NCBI RefSeq assembly: GCF_001625575.1
Contig: NZ_AUXV01000007.1
Location: 186,001 to 250,000 of the forward strand
DNA: 64,000 nt
DNA from: Pseudoalteromonas luteoviolacea S2607
GTDB taxonomy: Bacteria; Pseudomonadota; Gammaproteobacteria; Enterobacterales; Alteromonadaceae
Reading direction: 5' to 3'
In this document: positions 9,227 through 19,141 of the stretch, one piece after another
Layout of the letters: every line of letters begins with the position of its first letter
Numbering within the stretch: the stretch's first letter is position 1
Translations under genes and position numbers: made by a program
Notes under the pieces: model-generated
Seen by the model: the letters and a program-made list of their open reading frames with translations, nothing else
The model's database searches: none
What the model was told of the DNA's origin: nothing

Positions 9227-10054
9227 GTGAAAAATGTGAAGTTGCTCTTGATAATGTTGTTTAGCGTACTGAGTACAAGAGCATATGCAGTAGACCCATT
9301 TGAAGACTTTCATGAGTATGGCGAATTGTCTGAAGAAGAAATCCATGAATTGCACAAAGGTGAATTCTTATATGGAGATATCGAATTTGGATATATAGCA
9401 AATAGTGGCAATACCAAAAACTCCTCTTTTAAGCTACAAAGTAATTTTTATCAGGATTTTGAATTCTGGCGCAATCAGTTCAAGCTAGATGGCTACTATG
9501 CAGATGAAGAAAATACTGAAACGGGCATTGATGATGAAACAGCTTCTCGATATTTTTTCTCTGCACAAACAAGTTATAAGTTTGGTGTGGATAATGAATC
9601 ATTCTTTTTGTACGGAGACTATGAAGTTGACAAGTTTAATGGTCGTGAGTATACCTCCACGTTTGCGTTAGGTTACGGCAACCGATTGTTTGAAGGGCGA
9701 AAAAACACAGTAGACTTTACAATTGGTCCAGGTGTCTCTATGTACCGTGTGGAAGATGATACTGAGTTAAGTCCTGGGCAAAAACGTGTAGAGCGGGGCG
9801 AGCTTATGAGGTTGTCATTGCAATGGGAGCGCAATGTCTCTAAACGTACAAGATTCAACCAAGATTTCAGCTACGCGCAATCGGTCTCTGGGTTAGGTGG
9901 GCGGGGATTTGCAGAAACATCTTTGATCAGCCAAGTTATCGAAGGTTTGTCTCTTAAGGTTTCTTATACTTATCGGTATAATTCTCAACCTGAAGAAGAT
10001 AAACGCAAAGTTGACACCGAATTAGGTGTGACATTCGTATACAGTTTTGATTGA
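9227..10054 (+). CDS. YdiY-like outer-membrane beta-barrel protein (DUF481)
   Basis: This 275-residue protein has a signal peptide (cleavage after AYA, about residue 21), then an acidic spacer, then alternating amphipathic strands ending in an aromatic-rich C-terminus (TFVYSFD), as expected for an outer-membrane barrel. The segment FGYIANSGNTKNSSF is typical of the DUF481/YdiY group, whose substrates are unknown. The start is a GTG at 9227 with an AGAGAAG tract upstream; the signal peptide begins right there. It may be co-transcribed with the DUF440 gene before it and the small membrane protein after it. Confidence 0.82.
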   Translation: MKNVKLLLIMLFSVLSTRAYAVDPFEDFHEYGELSEEEIHELHKGEFLYGDIEFGYIANSGNTKNSSFKLQSNFYQDFEFWRNQFKLDGYYADEENTETGIDDETASRYFFSAQTSYKFGVDNESFFLYGDYEVDKFNGREYTSTFALGYGNRLFEGRKNTVDFTIGPGVSMYRVEDDTELSPGQKRVERGELMRLSLQWERNVSKRTRFNQDFSYAQSVSGLGGRGFAETSLISQVIEGLSLKVSYTYRYNSQPEEDKRKVDTELGVTFVYSFD

Positions 10055-10060
10055 GGCAAT

Positions 10061-10537
10061 ATGTATCAGAAGACACAACTCGCTTGGGCGATCTGGGGAA
10101 TCTTAGCTTGGTTAAGCACATTTGTAGTAATGGGGGCTGTGCTACTTGGGCATAACCTCGGTGTATTGGCTTTTGGCATTATTTTGGTGCTGGTTGCTTT
10201 TTTCTTTTATGGTTTAACAATTGAAGTAGATCCTCAGGGTAAGCAATTGCGCTGGTGGTTTGGCCCTGGCATTGCCAAGAAAACATTGCGCTTTGGTGAC
10301 ATTGATGAAGTTAAAGCGGTAACTAATTCGTTTCGTCATGGGATTGGCATGCGTATTTCGCATGACGGCTGGGTGTATAGCGTATCTGGGTTCAAAGCAA
10401 TAGAAGTTAGTATGTTAGATGGCACTAAATATAGATTAGGCACAGCAGATCAACAGGGGCTGTTAGAAGCTTTGAAAGAGAAAGTAAAAGAAGACAGTAA
10501 AGTAGCAGAAATTAAAGAAGAAAAAAGCGCCCTATAG
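10061..10537 (+). CDS. Small membrane protein with PH-like domain
   Basis: I do not recognise a named family. The 158 residues start with two hydrophobic helices (about 8-30 and 34-53). A short beta-rich domain follows, with the LTIEVDPQGKQLRWWFGPG and FGDIDEV pattern common in bacterial PH-like membrane proteins, then a charged Lys/Glu tail. The soluble part should face the cytoplasm. It begins six bases after the preceding outer-membrane gene, so it is probably in the same transcript. Its stop codon lies next to the loop of the terminator hairpin shared with slyD. Confidence 0.7.
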   Translation: MYQKTQLAWAIWGILAWLSTFVVMGAVLLGHNLGVLAFGIILVLVAFFFYGLTIEVDPQGKQLRWWFGPGIAKKTLRFGDIDEVKAVTNSFRHGIGMRISHDGWVYSVSGFKAIEVSMLDGTKYRLGTADQQGLLEALKEKVKEDSKVAEIKEEKSAL

Positions 10538-10548
10538 GCGCTTTTTTT
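10521..10548. terminator. Bidirectional terminator between convergent genes
   Basis: AGCGCC (10526-10531) pairs with GGCGCT (10537-10542) around a 5-base loop, with an A run before and a T run after. It overlaps the stop codons of both convergent genes. Confidence 0.85.
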
Positions 10549-11032
10549 AGTGGTCGTGACCGCACCCATCCACACTATGCACATGGCCATGTGCTAGCTC
10601 TTCGTCAGTTGCTGTGCGCACCTCTAAGATCTCAACATCAAAGTGTAACGTGATGCCCGCAAGAGGATGGTTGCCATCTACGATGACTTCGTCTTCTTCC
10701 ACACCGATTACGATAACAGCTTGTTCACCTTCATCCGTTGTGGCACGAAATTGCATACCCACTTCGACTTCGATACCTTCAAACATACTTTTTGGAACCG
10801 CTTGGGTAAGGTTGTCATTTCTTATACCGTAGCCTTGCTCTGGTTCGACAGTAACACTGACCTGATCGCCAGCTTGTTTATCGATAAGTGCATCCTCTAA
10901 GCCTTTAATAAGAAAGCCCGTTCCAATGATAAACTCAAGCGGTTCTTCATCGAACGTGTTATCAATGCTGTTTTGGTCGTCGTCCAGAACAGAGTAATGC
11001 ATTTTGACCACAGTATTTTGGGCAATTTTCAT
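10547..11032 (-). CDS. slyD: SlyD-type FKBP peptidyl-prolyl isomerase
   Basis: This 161-residue cytoplasmic foldase has an FKBP domain split by the insert-in-flap chaperone domain typical of SlyD (PLEFIIGTG, LIKGLEDAL, EQGYG, then the IF segment to about residue 130, and NHPLAGITLHFDVE). The C-terminal tail is His-rich (HGHVHSVDGCGHDH) but much shorter than the long metal tail of E. coli SlyD and has a single Cys. Nickel binding is plausible but likely weaker. FkpB (SlpA) is shorter and lacks the His tail, so SlyD is the better name. It lies ten bases after ygfZ on the same strand. Confidence 0.88.
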   Translation of the reverse strand: MKIAQNTVVKMHYSVLDDDQNSIDNTFDEEPLEFIIGTGFLIKGLEDALIDKQAGDQVSVTVEPEQGYGIRNDNLTQAVPKSMFEGIEVEVGMQFRATTDEGEQAVIVIGVEEDEVIVDGNHPLAGITLHFDVEILEVRTATDEELAHGHVHSVDGCGHDH

Positions 11033-11042
11033 AGTTTTTCCG

Positions 11043-11951
11043 TTAATTATCTTCTATAGAGTAAGGCAAAGCCTTTATATGTAGCGTTACAGAGGAGTTG
11101 TCTTTAGGCCTCAATACCGCTGATTGCTGTAAATCATTTGGCAATACCGCGAGTGCATAGTAAACGTGTGCCTGCGTATCATAAGATTGATGAATGACTT
11201 TGCCTGCTCTACGCCAATTGTCTTGTTCAAGCTGCATTTCAATATCTTGACATTGAATAGGCTCTTGAGACTCACCATGTACAATAAACATTGCGCGTTT
11301 GTTCTTACCCAGATAACGCATACGAGCCACGGTTTCTTGACCAGTATAGCAGCCCTTTTTAAAGCTTATGCCATTCAAGGCTTGTAAGTTGACCATCTGG
11401 GGCACAAACTCATCGATGACGTTGTCATTCAGTTGTGGCTCACCTGCGACAATGCCTGCAATTTCAAACTGAGATGGATCTGACTCTAACTCCAATGACT
11501 CAGGTAGGGTTTGATTTGCTTCCAAGATCAATATAAGGCGATTGCTATCTAGTTTAAGTGCTTTACCTGTGCCGAAATTGCATGCGTTTTCATCGTCATT
11601 GAATTGCAGTCCCAAAGTTGTACACAAGTCATCTAACTTATCACTCAGTATCCCAAAACATAGATGATCCGACATCGCGATATCGACATTGGCAAATACG
11701 CCATATTTGTTGAGTTCACGATGTGATGCCTCTGCTTCTTGTTGAGAACCCAACAAGAGATAATTTCCATTTAGCGAAAAAACTCGCATAGCGGACCAAA
11801 GTTTACCTTTTGGACTACAATGTCCAGTCCACAAGAAGTTGTTGTCTTTAACTAAATTTATATCTTGCGTGACCTGACCATGCAGGTAGCTGAGTTTGTC
11901 AGCTCCTGATATTGAGAGCAGTTTAAAAGGGAGTTGATATGCTTTGGCCAT
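11043..11951 (-). CDS. ygfZ: YgfZ, folate-binding Fe-S cluster/tRNA-modification protein
   Basis: This 302-residue GcvT-like protein carries the diagnostic YgfZ motif KKGCYTGQE (about residue 200), whose Cys is needed for activity in E. coli. YgfZ binds tetrahydrofolate and supports Fe-S enzymes, including MiaB-dependent tRNA modification. The N-terminal region has LHGQVTQDI and CSPKGK as in the family. It is divergent from sdhE, an arrangement also seen in E. coli (ygfZ/sdhE-ygfX). The ATG at 11951 is the only good start. Confidence 0.93.
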   Translation of the reverse strand: MAKAYQLPFKLLSISGADKLSYLHGQVTQDINLVKDNNFLWTGHCSPKGKLWSAMRVFSLNGNYLLLGSQQEAEASHRELNKYGVFANVDIAMSDHLCFGILSDKLDDLCTTLGLQFNDDENACNFGTGKALKLDSNRLILILEANQTLPESLELESDPSQFEIAGIVAGEPQLNDNVIDEFVPQMVNLQALNGISFKKGCYTGQETVARMRYLGKNKRAMFIVHGESQEPIQCQDIEMQLEQDNWRRAGKVIHQSYDTQAHVYYALAVLPNDLQQSAVLRPKDNSSVTLHIKALPYSIEDN

Positions 11952-12189
11952 CTTACTGATCCTGAATATTTTGTTTTCGATATGTTACCTGATTAATGGG
12001 GAGTGAGGTAGGCAAAAGCAAGATCAAATGACAACTATTCTTAATACTGATGAAGTTGTACTCAACTGAGGTCTGTGTTCAGAGGGTGATCAAGGTCAAA
12101 CATTATCAGATAGAATTTTAAAGCGTTTAAAGTATCGGTTATACTGGGTGCGATATTCGAGTAATTAAAACAAGAGGAATGCCGCTAAT

Positions 12190-12441
12190 ATGGCCCAATT
12201 GTATCCTAAATCACGTATTAAGTGGGCATGTCGCAGGGGCATGTTAGAGCTAGATGTATTGCTAGAGCCTTTTGTAGAAGAAGCTTATGATCAGCTCAGT
12301 GATGAAGACAAAATGGTTTTTCAGCGTTTATTGGAAGTGGAAGACCCCGACTTATTCGCGTGGTTTATGGGGCATGAAAAGTGTCCATACGCCGATTTAA
12401 GCCAAATGGTGCAATTTATTCTTGACCGGGTCCGCGTTTAG
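12190..12441 (+). CDS. sdhE: SdhE, FAD assembly factor for succinate dehydrogenase
   Basis: This 83-residue protein is the length of E. coli SdhE (88) and has the invariant RRGMLELD motif at about residues 16-23, which contacts SdhA during covalent FAD attachment. FAWFMGHEKCP is also typical. AGAGGAAT lies about ten bases before the ATG. The following ygfX-like frame overlaps its 3' end by 20 bases. It is divergent from ygfZ across a 238-base promoter region. Confidence 0.93.
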   Translation: MAQLYPKSRIKWACRRGMLELDVLLEPFVEEAYDQLSDEDKMVFQRLLEVEDPDLFAWFMGHEKCPYADLSQMVQFILDRVRV

Positions 12442-12829
12442 TATCGAATTTAAAAATAACATCCTAGACCACAAAATCGTTGTGGTCTTTTTTTTATGCC
12501 TTTGGTTTGCCTTGCTTTTGTTTTCCCCAAACATTTGGTGGCTAGGAATTATACTTTGCAGTCTGGGCTTTATGGATGCGAAAAAACGCATACACCGTGC
12601 AATGCCTGAGCACGGTATCATTCAAATTCAAGAAGGTACGACATGGTTGCTGATCAGTGGTGCGGCAGTAGAAGTACAAGGTGAGGTAGCATCTGCTCGG
12701 CGATACGCAAACATACTCGTGATTACTTTACAAACAGATAATGGCGCCGTTCGCATGGTTTTTATTGCCAGCGCGATGGATGAAGCAAGTTGGTCTCACT
12801 TCAATCGCATTTTGCTGGCAAGCCAATAA
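12422..12829 (+). CDS. YgfX/CptA-like membrane protein
   Basis: This 135-residue protein has two transmembrane helices (about 19-36 and 38-52) followed by a soluble domain with VEVQGEVASARRY, as in the YgfX family always found behind sdhE. E. coli YgfX was reported as a cytoskeleton-inhibiting toxin with SdhE (CptB) as antitoxin, though later work linked it to flavinylation and growth instead. The only usable start is a TTG at 12422 inside sdhE, so it is probably translationally coupled. The stop is four bases before the convergent nadB stop. Confidence 0.78.
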   Translation: MTGSAFSIEFKNNILDHKIVVVFFLCLWFALLLFSPNIWWLGIILCSLGFMDAKKRIHRAMPEHGIIQIQEGTTWLLISGAAVEVQGEVASARRYANILVITLQTDNGAVRMVFIASAMDEASWSHFNRILLASQ

Positions 12830-12833
12830 AAGA

Positions 12834-14435
12834 CTACTTTTTAGGTTTCAGTATGGTGGGTTGCGGATCTTGTTTTTGTTCAGGAAAGTCAATTGTGTAA
12901 TGCAGCCCTCGACTCTCCGGTCTGGCGAGTGCGCTTCTGATAATTAATTCAGCTACTTGCACTAAGTTTCGAAGCTCTAGTAAGTTATTACTTACTCTAA
13001 AGTTCGCATAGTACTCTTGGATTTCTTGTTGCAATAGTTCTACACGTCGTAAGGCACGCTCAAGGCGTTTAGTTGAGCGAACAATACCGACGTAATCCCA
13101 CATAAACAGTCTAAGCTCATGCCAATTATGGGTAATGACGACTTCTTCATCAGAGTCACACACTTGGCTTTCATCCCAAGGCTTCAATTCCTGAAGATCA
13201 GAATGACCACCGATGTTGGCAAGAATATCCTGGGCAGCGGCATGCGCGAAAACAATACATTCGAGCAAGGAGTTACTGGCCATCCGGTTAGCGCCATGCA
13301 GCCCCGTATAAGCCACTTCGCCAACAGCATACAGATTACTGATGTCGGTTTTGCCATTAAAGTCAGTCATTACTCCACCGCAGGTATAATGCGCTGCTGG
13401 CACTACCGGAATAGGTTCTTTAGTAATATCAAGTCCCACACTTAAACACTTGGCGTAAATAGTAGGGAAGTGTTCAATAATGAAATCTTTGTTTTTATGT
13501 GAAATATCAAGGTAAACGCAGTTTGCGCCGAGGCGTTTCATTTCATAGTCGATTGCGCGAGCAACGACATCACGTGGTGCGAGCTCTTCGCGTTCATCAA
13601 AGTCGGGCATAAAGCGGCTGCCATCTGGGCGCTTTAAGTGAGCTCCTTCACCGCGCATTGCTTCGGTAATTAAAAAGTTTTGCAGTTCTGGATGGTACAA
13701 ACTAGTTGGGTGAAATTGATTAAATTCCATATTTGCAACTCGACAGCCAGCGCGCCAAGCCATTGCAATACCATCACCACTGGAGACATCTGGGTTCGAC
13801 GTATAAAGATAGACCTTACTCGCCCCACCAGTTGCAAGTGCCACAAACTTTGCCGCGATGGACTCTACTCGATTTTGCTTACGGTTGTATACATATAAGC
13901 CTTTTACGCGCTTAGGGTCGACACTCTTTTCTGTAATTAAATCTATGGCATTGTACTGCTCAAGAACTGTAATATTGGGGTTTTCAAGTACGCGTTCAAC
14001 CAATGTTGTTTGCACAGCCTTTCCAGTTGCATCAGCGGCATGCAGAATACGCCTATGACTGTGTCCACCCTCTCGGGTGAGGTGATAGCGCTCTTTCCCC
14101 TTGCTGTCGAACTCCATATCAAATGGCACACCTTGTTCGATAAGCCATTTTAAGCACTTCTTTGCATTTGATGCTGTGTAGTGAACAGCTTCTCTGTCAC
14201 ATAACCCACCGCCTGCAGCCAATGTGTCCTCAACATGAGACTCAATGCTGTCATTTTTTTTGTCGAATACCGCAGCAATGCCACCTTGTGCATAAAGGGT
14301 TGAGCCTTCTTTAAGGTCACCTTTACTGATTACAGTCACTTGGCAGTGGTTGGCCAAAGAAAGCGCGAGGCTGAGTCCAGCGGCGCCGCTACCGACAATA
14401 ATAACATCTGTCTGATGCTGCATTTTTTTCTTCAT
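12834..14435 (-). CDS. nadB: L-aspartate oxidase
   Basis: NadB oxidises aspartate to iminoaspartate with FAD, the first step of de novo NAD synthesis. The 533 residues show the Rossmann FAD motif [15 protein letters not shown] near residue 12, GGIAAVFD, the active-site [17 protein letters not shown], and [15 protein letters not shown]. The length is close to E. coli NadB (540). It is divergent from rpoE, the same neighbour arrangement as in E. coli. A second ATG four codons in (14423) is an alternative start. No nadA or nadC lies nearby. Confidence 0.97.
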   Translation of the reverse strand: MKKKMQHQTDVIIVGSGAAGLSLALSLANHCQVTVISKGDLKEGSTLYAQGGIAAVFDKKNDSIESHVEDTLAAGGGLCDREAVHYTASNAKKCLKWLIEQGVPFDMEFDSKGKERYHLTREGGHSHRRILHAADATGKAVQTTLVERVLENPNITVLEQYNAIDLITEKSVDPKRVKGLYVYNRKQNRVESIAAKFVALATGGASKVYLYTSNPDVSSGDGIAMAWRAGCRVANMEFNQFHPTSLYHPELQNFLITEAMRGEGAHLKRPDGSRFMPDFDEREELAPRDVVARAIDYEMKRLGANCVYLDISHKNKDFIIEHFPTIYAKCLSVGLDITKEPIPVVPAAHYTCGGVMTDFNGKTDISNLYAVGEVAYTGLHGANRMASNSLLECIVFAHAAAQDILANIGGHSDLQELKPWDESQVCDSDEEVVITHNWHELRLFMWDYVGIVRSTKRLERALRRVELLQQEIQEYYANFRVSNNLLELRNLVQVAELIIRSALARPESRGLHYTIDFPEQKQDPQPTILKPKK

Positions 14436-14591
14436 GTTAGTGGTTCTTAGCGTTTAAAGTTTCATAACAACTACTTTGTGAACTATCATCATATATCAAT
14501 TAAGCAAGCTTTATTAGCGATAAAAATAGTAGTTGTGTATCGTCTAGGACGAAGTAATACGTACTATTTTAAAAAAAATATTAAAAAAACA

Positions 14592-14618
14592 GAACTTTTT
14601 ATTCATGGTGCAGTCAGA
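14592..14618 (+). promoter_or_regulatory. Probable sigma-E (RpoE) autoregulated promoter
   Basis: GAACTT at 14592-14597 and TCAGA at 14614-14618 are spaced by 16 bases, as in the E. coli RpoE consensus (GGAACTT, then TCnnA). It lies 66 bases ahead of the rpoE start codon, where the autoregulated promoter is expected. Confidence 0.75.
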
Positions 14619-14683
14619 CTAGCTGTAAAATGATGGCAACAATGCGCAAAAACAAGTAATAACAAAGAGGAGTACCGGCTCGA

Positions 14684-15265
14684 ATGAACGAGCAGGATTT
14701 GGATTTAGAATTAGTTAGAAAAGTTCAGCAAGGAGATAAGAACGCCTTCAACCTACTGGTTGCCAAGTATCAAAATAAGGTAGCGGCGTTGATATCTCGT
14801 TATGTATCTAACTCAGGTGATGTTGCCGATGTGGCACAAGAAGCATTCATTAAAGCATATAGAGCTTTACCCAACTTTAGAGGGGACAGTGCTTTTTATA
14901 CTTGGTTATACAGGATAGCTGTAAACTGCTCTAAGAATTATTTGGTATCTCAGGGCCGTAAGGCGCCTGCAAGTGATATAGATGCTGAGGAAGCGGAAGT
15001 TTATGATGGCGCGGAGCAGTTAAGATCTAATGCTTCTCCAGAGAGTTTGCTCCTTAGTGACGAAATCAAAGCTGTGATTTTTCGAACGATAGAAGAATTA
15101 CCCGATGACTTAAAAACAGCCATTACCTTAAGAGAAATCGAAGGTATGAGCTATGAAGAGATAGCCGTGATTATGGAGTGCCCAGTTGGCACGGTGAGAT
15201 CTCGTATTTTTAGGGCTCGAGAAGCGATAGATAAAAATATTAACCCACTCATAGGTAAAAATTAA
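14684..15265 (+). CDS. rpoE: RNA polymerase sigma-E factor
   Basis: This 193-residue ECF sigma factor directs the envelope-stress response. Region 2 shows KYQNKVAALISRYV, DVAQEAFIKAYRAL and the -10-reading FYTWLYRIAVN segment; region 4 shows LREIEGMSYEEIA and CPVGTVRSRIFRARE. The length is about that of E. coli RpoE (191). GAGGAG lies about 14 bases before the ATG. The order rpoE-rseA-rseB-rseC is the classical sigma-E operon, and a matching promoter stands upstream. Confidence 0.98.
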   Translation: MNEQDLDLELVRKVQQGDKNAFNLLVAKYQNKVAALISRYVSNSGDVADVAQEAFIKAYRALPNFRGDSAFYTWLYRIAVNCSKNYLVSQGRKAPASDIDAEEAEVYDGAEQLRSNASPESLLLSDEIKAVIFRTIEELPDDLKTAITLREIEGMSYEEIAVIMECPVGTVRSRIFRAREAIDKNINPLIGKN

Positions 15266-15868
15266 ATGACGCAGTCAAAGTTTAATGTGAACAATGAAGA
15301 AGTGACGTCGGAGATTTTAGACGGAGAATGTGCATTAAATGGGAGCAACCAATCGCAGTTAGATGCGCAAAAGTTTGCTCGCTACGCATTGATTGGCGAT
15401 GTAATGCGCCAAAAAGAGCAGTCGACACCATGTATTGATATCACTTCAAGTGTTGCAGCAGCACTTGCCGATGAGCCTGTTTACAACGCAACTGAGACCG
15501 AGACTGCAAAACAAGGTGACGATAAAAAAGTGGTTCAAATGTCATTTTGGCGCCGTCCAATATCGCAAGTCGCCATTGCGGCGAGTGTTGCCTTATGTAC
15601 GGTGGTTGGGGTGAATAACTTTATGCCACAAAATGCGGTTGATACACAGTCTCCTGTGTTACAATCTACACCATTGACAGGCTCTGTAGCCCCTGTGAGT
15701 TTTTCGTCAGAGCAGCCAGCGCTGCAATCCGCTGAGCAAGGGCTTAGAGAGCTACAAAAACAACGCATCGGTGCGTTAGTACTTGAGCATCAGCGTCAGT
15801 CTAGAATGGCGCATGCGCTTTCGCAAAATACTGCTCAAGCAGAAAAGGAACAGCAAGAGGAAAAATAA
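15266..15868 (+). CDS. rseA: RseA, anti-sigma-E factor
   Basis: RseA is a single-pass inner-membrane protein whose cytoplasmic N-terminus holds RpoE inactive until DegS and RseP cut it. The 200 residues contain an N-terminal anti-sigma domain (EILDGECALN, ARYALIGDVMR), one transmembrane helix at about 96-113 (VAIAASVALCTVVGV) and a periplasmic tail. The ATG follows the rpoE stop with no gap. The C-terminal part is Gln-rich, including QKQRIGALVLEHQRQS. The family varies a lot outside the first 60 residues, so much of the evidence is position. Confidence 0.94.
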   Translation: MTQSKFNVNNEEVTSEILDGECALNGSNQSQLDAQKFARYALIGDVMRQKEQSTPCIDITSSVAAALADEPVYNATETETAKQGDDKKVVQMSFWRRPISQVAIAASVALCTVVGVNNFMPQNAVDTQSPVLQSTPLTGSVAPVSFSSEQPALQSAEQGLRELQKQRIGALVLEHQRQSRMAHALSQNTAQAEKEQQEEK

Positions 15869-15874
15869 ACCTTG

Positions 15875-16825
15875 ATGAAATGGCTCTCGGTAGTACTGAG
15901 CTTGTTTTTAACAACTCAGATTTATGCCAACGAAACGGTTAATGCACGCCAGTTACTCAAAGATATGTCACTAGCTGTGCAAGAACGTAACTTTGATGCC
16001 TCTTTTGTTGTCGTCAAAGGAAAAGGCATGGAACCTTATAGGTGGATCCATGGCCAAGTGGAGCAAACAGACCTAGAAATTTTAACGCTGTTGAACGGTG
16101 CTGGGCTTGAAGTAGTTAGGGTAGATGACGTTGTTACTTACTTTGAACCTCAAACCGATCCATATTCAGTTAATACAGATGCTATTGCAGGTCCTATCCC
16201 AGAAGTTTTACTTCGTGATATCGATGCACTAAACGAAAGCTATGAGTTTGTCCTTGGCGGAAAAGAGCGCATTGCGGGTCGCCCTGCACAATTAGTTCGT
16301 CTGGTCGCTAAAGACGAGAACAAATACAACTATTGGCTATGGGTTGATTTGCAGTCAGCGTTGTTATTAAAAGCCGCCTATGTGAATCAGCGCTCTGAAG
16401 TATTAGAGCAATTGCAATTAACACACATTAGCGTGACGGAGAAACCGGCAAGTCAACTTTTAGAATTACATGAGCGTGAATTCCCTCAACCTTCTTCAAG
16501 TACAGAGTTACAGGCGAAGGCTAAACAGCAGAATAACTGGCAGATAGCTTGGCTACCTAAAGGGTTTAAGTTATTAAAATCTGACAGACATAAGTTGGAT
16601 TTAAATAATGAGCTAGCAGACTACTTTCTTTATTCAGATGGTTTAGTTGAGATATCAGTTTTTGTGCAAAGACCGCTTTCTGGACAAAGAGCCAGTGGAG
16701 CATTGACCTCTGGCGCAACGACTGTCTACGTTCACAATGCGGGTGCGTTTGATGTATCCGTTGTTGGTAAAGTGCCAGTTGACACCGCAAAGGCGATAGC
16801 TGAATCTGTTAAGCGTCCTCTATGA
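15875..16825 (+). CDS. rseB: RseB, periplasmic regulator of sigma-E
   Basis: RseB binds the periplasmic part of RseA and shields it from DegS; mislocalised lipoproteins or LPS release it. The 316 residues begin with a signal peptide (about 1-19, ending QIYA) and contain the two-lobed LolA/LolB-like fold pattern with YRWIHGQVEQ, LNGAGLEVVR and YWLWVDLQSALLLK. The ATG at 15875 is used rather than the TTG one codon earlier. The stop overlaps the rseC start (ATGA), so translation is probably coupled. Confidence 0.95.
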   Translation: MKWLSVVLSLFLTTQIYANETVNARQLLKDMSLAVQERNFDASFVVVKGKGMEPYRWIHGQVEQTDLEILTLLNGAGLEVVRVDDVVTYFEPQTDPYSVNTDAIAGPIPEVLLRDIDALNESYEFVLGGKERIAGRPAQLVRLVAKDENKYNYWLWVDLQSALLLKAAYVNQRSEVLEQLQLTHISVTEKPASQLLELHEREFPQPSSSTELQAKAKQQNNWQIAWLPKGFKLLKSDRHKLDLNNELADYFLYSDGLVEISVFVQRPLSGQRASGALTSGATTVYVHNAGAFDVSVVGKVPVDTAKAIAESVKRPL

Positions 16826-17271
16826 TTGAGCAAACATTAACTGTCTCGGCGCTTAAAGACAAAACTGCATGGCTGGTTTCCGAGCAGAAACCAGCTTGCG
16901 AGGGTTGCAATGGCAAGTGTGGCTCTCAAGTATTTAGCAAACTATTCGGCACCCACAAAAAAGCATTTCCAATCCCTCTTACTGAACCTCTTCAAGTCGG
17001 TCAAAAAGTGAAACTGGCACTCGATGATAGTCAGGTGGTCCAACATGCACTTTGGGTGTATTTAATGCCCCTCATTATGGCATTCATAGGCATGTTTAGT
17101 GCCTTACTTTTGTTTTCTCTGTCTGAAGGTGGCCAAATAGCCAGTGCAACTGTTTTTGCATTTTTAGGCTTTCTGATAGCGAAAAAGAAGGGGCAAAGCC
17201 TAAAACACGACGTAAAAGTGATAAAAATTTATCCAATTAGCCTTCCAGTAACGCAAATAGATGGTGATTAA
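16822..17271 (+). CDS. rseC: RseC, SoxR-reducing system/sigma-E operon membrane protein
   Basis: This 149-residue protein has a Cys cluster (CEGCNGKCG at about residues 26-34) typical of RseC, which may hold a redox centre, and two transmembrane helices at about 74-94 and 100-118. In E. coli it is part of the SoxR-reducing system with Rsx proteins and modulates sigma-E. It overlaps the rseB stop by four bases and is followed by lepA after 67 bases, as in E. coli. Confidence 0.93.
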   Translation: MIEQTLTVSALKDKTAWLVSEQKPACEGCNGKCGSQVFSKLFGTHKKAFPIPLTEPLQVGQKVKLALDDSQVVQHALWVYLMPLIMAFIGMFSALLLFSLSEGGQIASATVFAFLGFLIAKKKGQSLKHDVKVIKIYPISLPVTQIDGD

Positions 17272-17338
17272 CTCAAATAAATTGTAAAATCGGCGTTTAA
17301 TCTCTATTTGTGAATAACAGAAGTTTAGAATCCAGTAT

Positions 17339-19126
17339 ATGAAGCATATCCGTAACTTTTCAATTATAGCCCATATAGATCATGGAAAATCGACACTTTC
17401 GGACCGCTTAATCCAGGTATGCGGTGGCTTGTCAGACCGCGAAATGCAGCAGCAAGTACTGGATTCAATGGAACTTGAGCGTGAGCGTGGTATTACTATC
17501 AAGGCGCAAAGTGTAACCCTGAACTATAAAGCGCAAGATGGCGAAACTTATCAGTTAAACTTTATCGACACACCAGGACACGTCGACTTCACTTATGAAG
17601 TATCCCGTTCTTTGGCTGCCTGTGAAGGTGCATTATTAGTTGTCGATGCCGGTCAAGGTGTAGAGGCACAAACACTTGCTAATTGTTACACAGCAATTGA
17701 AATGGACTTAGAAGTCGTTCCAATTCTGAATAAGATTGACTTACCACAGGCCGATCCTCTGCGTGTTGCAGAAGAAATCGAAGAAATTGTTGGTATTGAT
17801 GCGCTAGAAGCGGTTCAGTGTAGTGCGAAGACCGGTATTGGTATTGATGCCGTTCTTGAAGAGATTGTAAAGGAGATCCCACCGCCAGAGGGGGATGTGA
17901 ATAAACCTCTGCAAGCTTTGATCATCGATTCATGGTTTGACCCTTACCAAGGGGTTGTATCACTTGTGCGCATTAAGCACGGTCAACTACGTAAAGGTGA
18001 AAAAATCAAAATTATGTCTACGGATCAAGTTCATATCGTAGATAAAATTGGTATTTTCACGCCTAAGCAAACCGACACGGGTGTACTAACAAGTGGTGAA
18101 GTTGGCTTTATCATCGCCGGTATTAAAGACATCCATGGTGCACCAGTTGGTGATACGATAACCCTTGCAAAAACGCCTGCAGAAGAAACACTGCCGGGCT
18201 TCCAGAAAGTGAAGCCGCAAGTTTATGCAGGTATGTTCCCGATTTCTTCAGATGATTATGAAAACTTCCGTGATGCACTGAATAAACTGAGCTTGAACGA
18301 CGCATCTTTGTTCTTCGAGCCTGAAAACTCGACGGCACTGGGCTTTGGTTTCCGTTGTGGCTTCTTAGGTATGCTGCACATGGAGATCATCCAAGAGCGT
18401 CTAGAGCGTGAATATGACATGGACCTTATCACCACTGCGCCAACCGTGGTCTATGAAGTAGAAACCAAAGATGGTGTTATTCAAATCGATAACCCGTCTG
18501 ATTTACCACCAGTTAATGACATTATTGAAATTCGCGAGCCAATCGTTGAAGCAAATATTCTTGTACCTCAGGAGTATCTTGGTAATGTCATCACCTTGTG
18601 TGTTGAAAAACGCGGTATGCAGACGAAGATGAGTTACCATGGTAATCAGGTTGCAGTCACTTATGAATTACCTATGGCTGAAGTGGTAATGGATTTCTTT
18701 GATAAATTAAAATCGACTAGCCGTGGTTTTGCATCATTAGATTACAACTTCAAGCGTTTCCAAGTATCTGACATGGTACGCTGTGACATTCTGATTAACG
18801 GTGATAGAGTCGACGCTTTGGCGATCATCGTGCACCGCGATAACTCTCAGAGCCGTGGCCGTCAATTGGCAGAAGCGTTAAGAGAACTTATTCCAAGACA
18901 AATGTTCGATATTGCTATTCAAGCCGCAATTGGTAATCATGTAATCGCACGTACTACTGTTAAGCAGTTACGTAAAAACGTAATCGCCAAGTGTTATGGT
19001 GGTGACGTGAGTCGTAAGAAAAAGCTATTGCAGAAGCAAAAAGAAGGTAAGAAGCGTATGAAACAGTTAGGTAATGTTGAAGTACCTCAAGATGCGTTCC
19101 TTGCGATATTAAAAGTAGGTAAGTAA
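17339..19126 (+). CDS. lepA: Elongation factor 4 (LepA/EF4)
   Basis: This 595-residue translational GTPase acts on the ribosome during initiation or 30S biogenesis and under ionic stress. G motifs are intact: AHIDHGKST (G1), DTPGHVDF (G3), NKIDLP (G4). The C-terminal LepA-specific domain ends with [16 protein letters not shown]. It has the usual family length (E. coli 599). The ATG at 17339 has only a weak upstream purine tract. lepB follows 15 bases later, the conserved lepA-lepB pair. Confidence 0.98.
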   Translation: MKHIRNFSIIAHIDHGKSTLSDRLIQVCGGLSDREMQQQVLDSMELERERGITIKAQSVTLNYKAQDGETYQLNFIDTPGHVDFTYEVSRSLAACEGALLVVDAGQGVEAQTLANCYTAIEMDLEVVPILNKIDLPQADPLRVAEEIEEIVGIDALEAVQCSAKTGIGIDAVLEEIVKEIPPPEGDVNKPLQALIIDSWFDPYQGVVSLVRIKHGQLRKGEKIKIMSTDQVHIVDKIGIFTPKQTDTGVLTSGEVGFIIAGIKDIHGAPVGDTITLAKTPAEETLPGFQKVKPQVYAGMFPISSDDYENFRDALNKLSLNDASLFFEPENSTALGFGFRCGFLGMLHMEIIQERLEREYDMDLITTAPTVVYEVETKDGVIQIDNPSDLPPVNDIIEIREPIVEANILVPQEYLGNVITLCVEKRGMQTKMSYHGNQVAVTYELPMAEVVMDFFDKLKSTSRGFASLDYNFKRFQVSDMVRCDILINGDRVDALAIIVHRDNSQSRGRQLAEALRELIPRQMFDIAIQAAIGNHVIARTTVKQLRKNVIAKCYGGDVSRKKKLLQKQKEGKKRMKQLGNVEVPQDAFLAILKVGK

Positions 19127-19141
19127 CAGGAATTATTATTT

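Noticed and set aside
12190..12829. sdhE-ygfX as a new toxin-antitoxin system
   Set aside because: This is the conserved sdhE-ygfX pair; the toxin claim for YgfX is disputed and nothing here is unusual apart from the TTG start.
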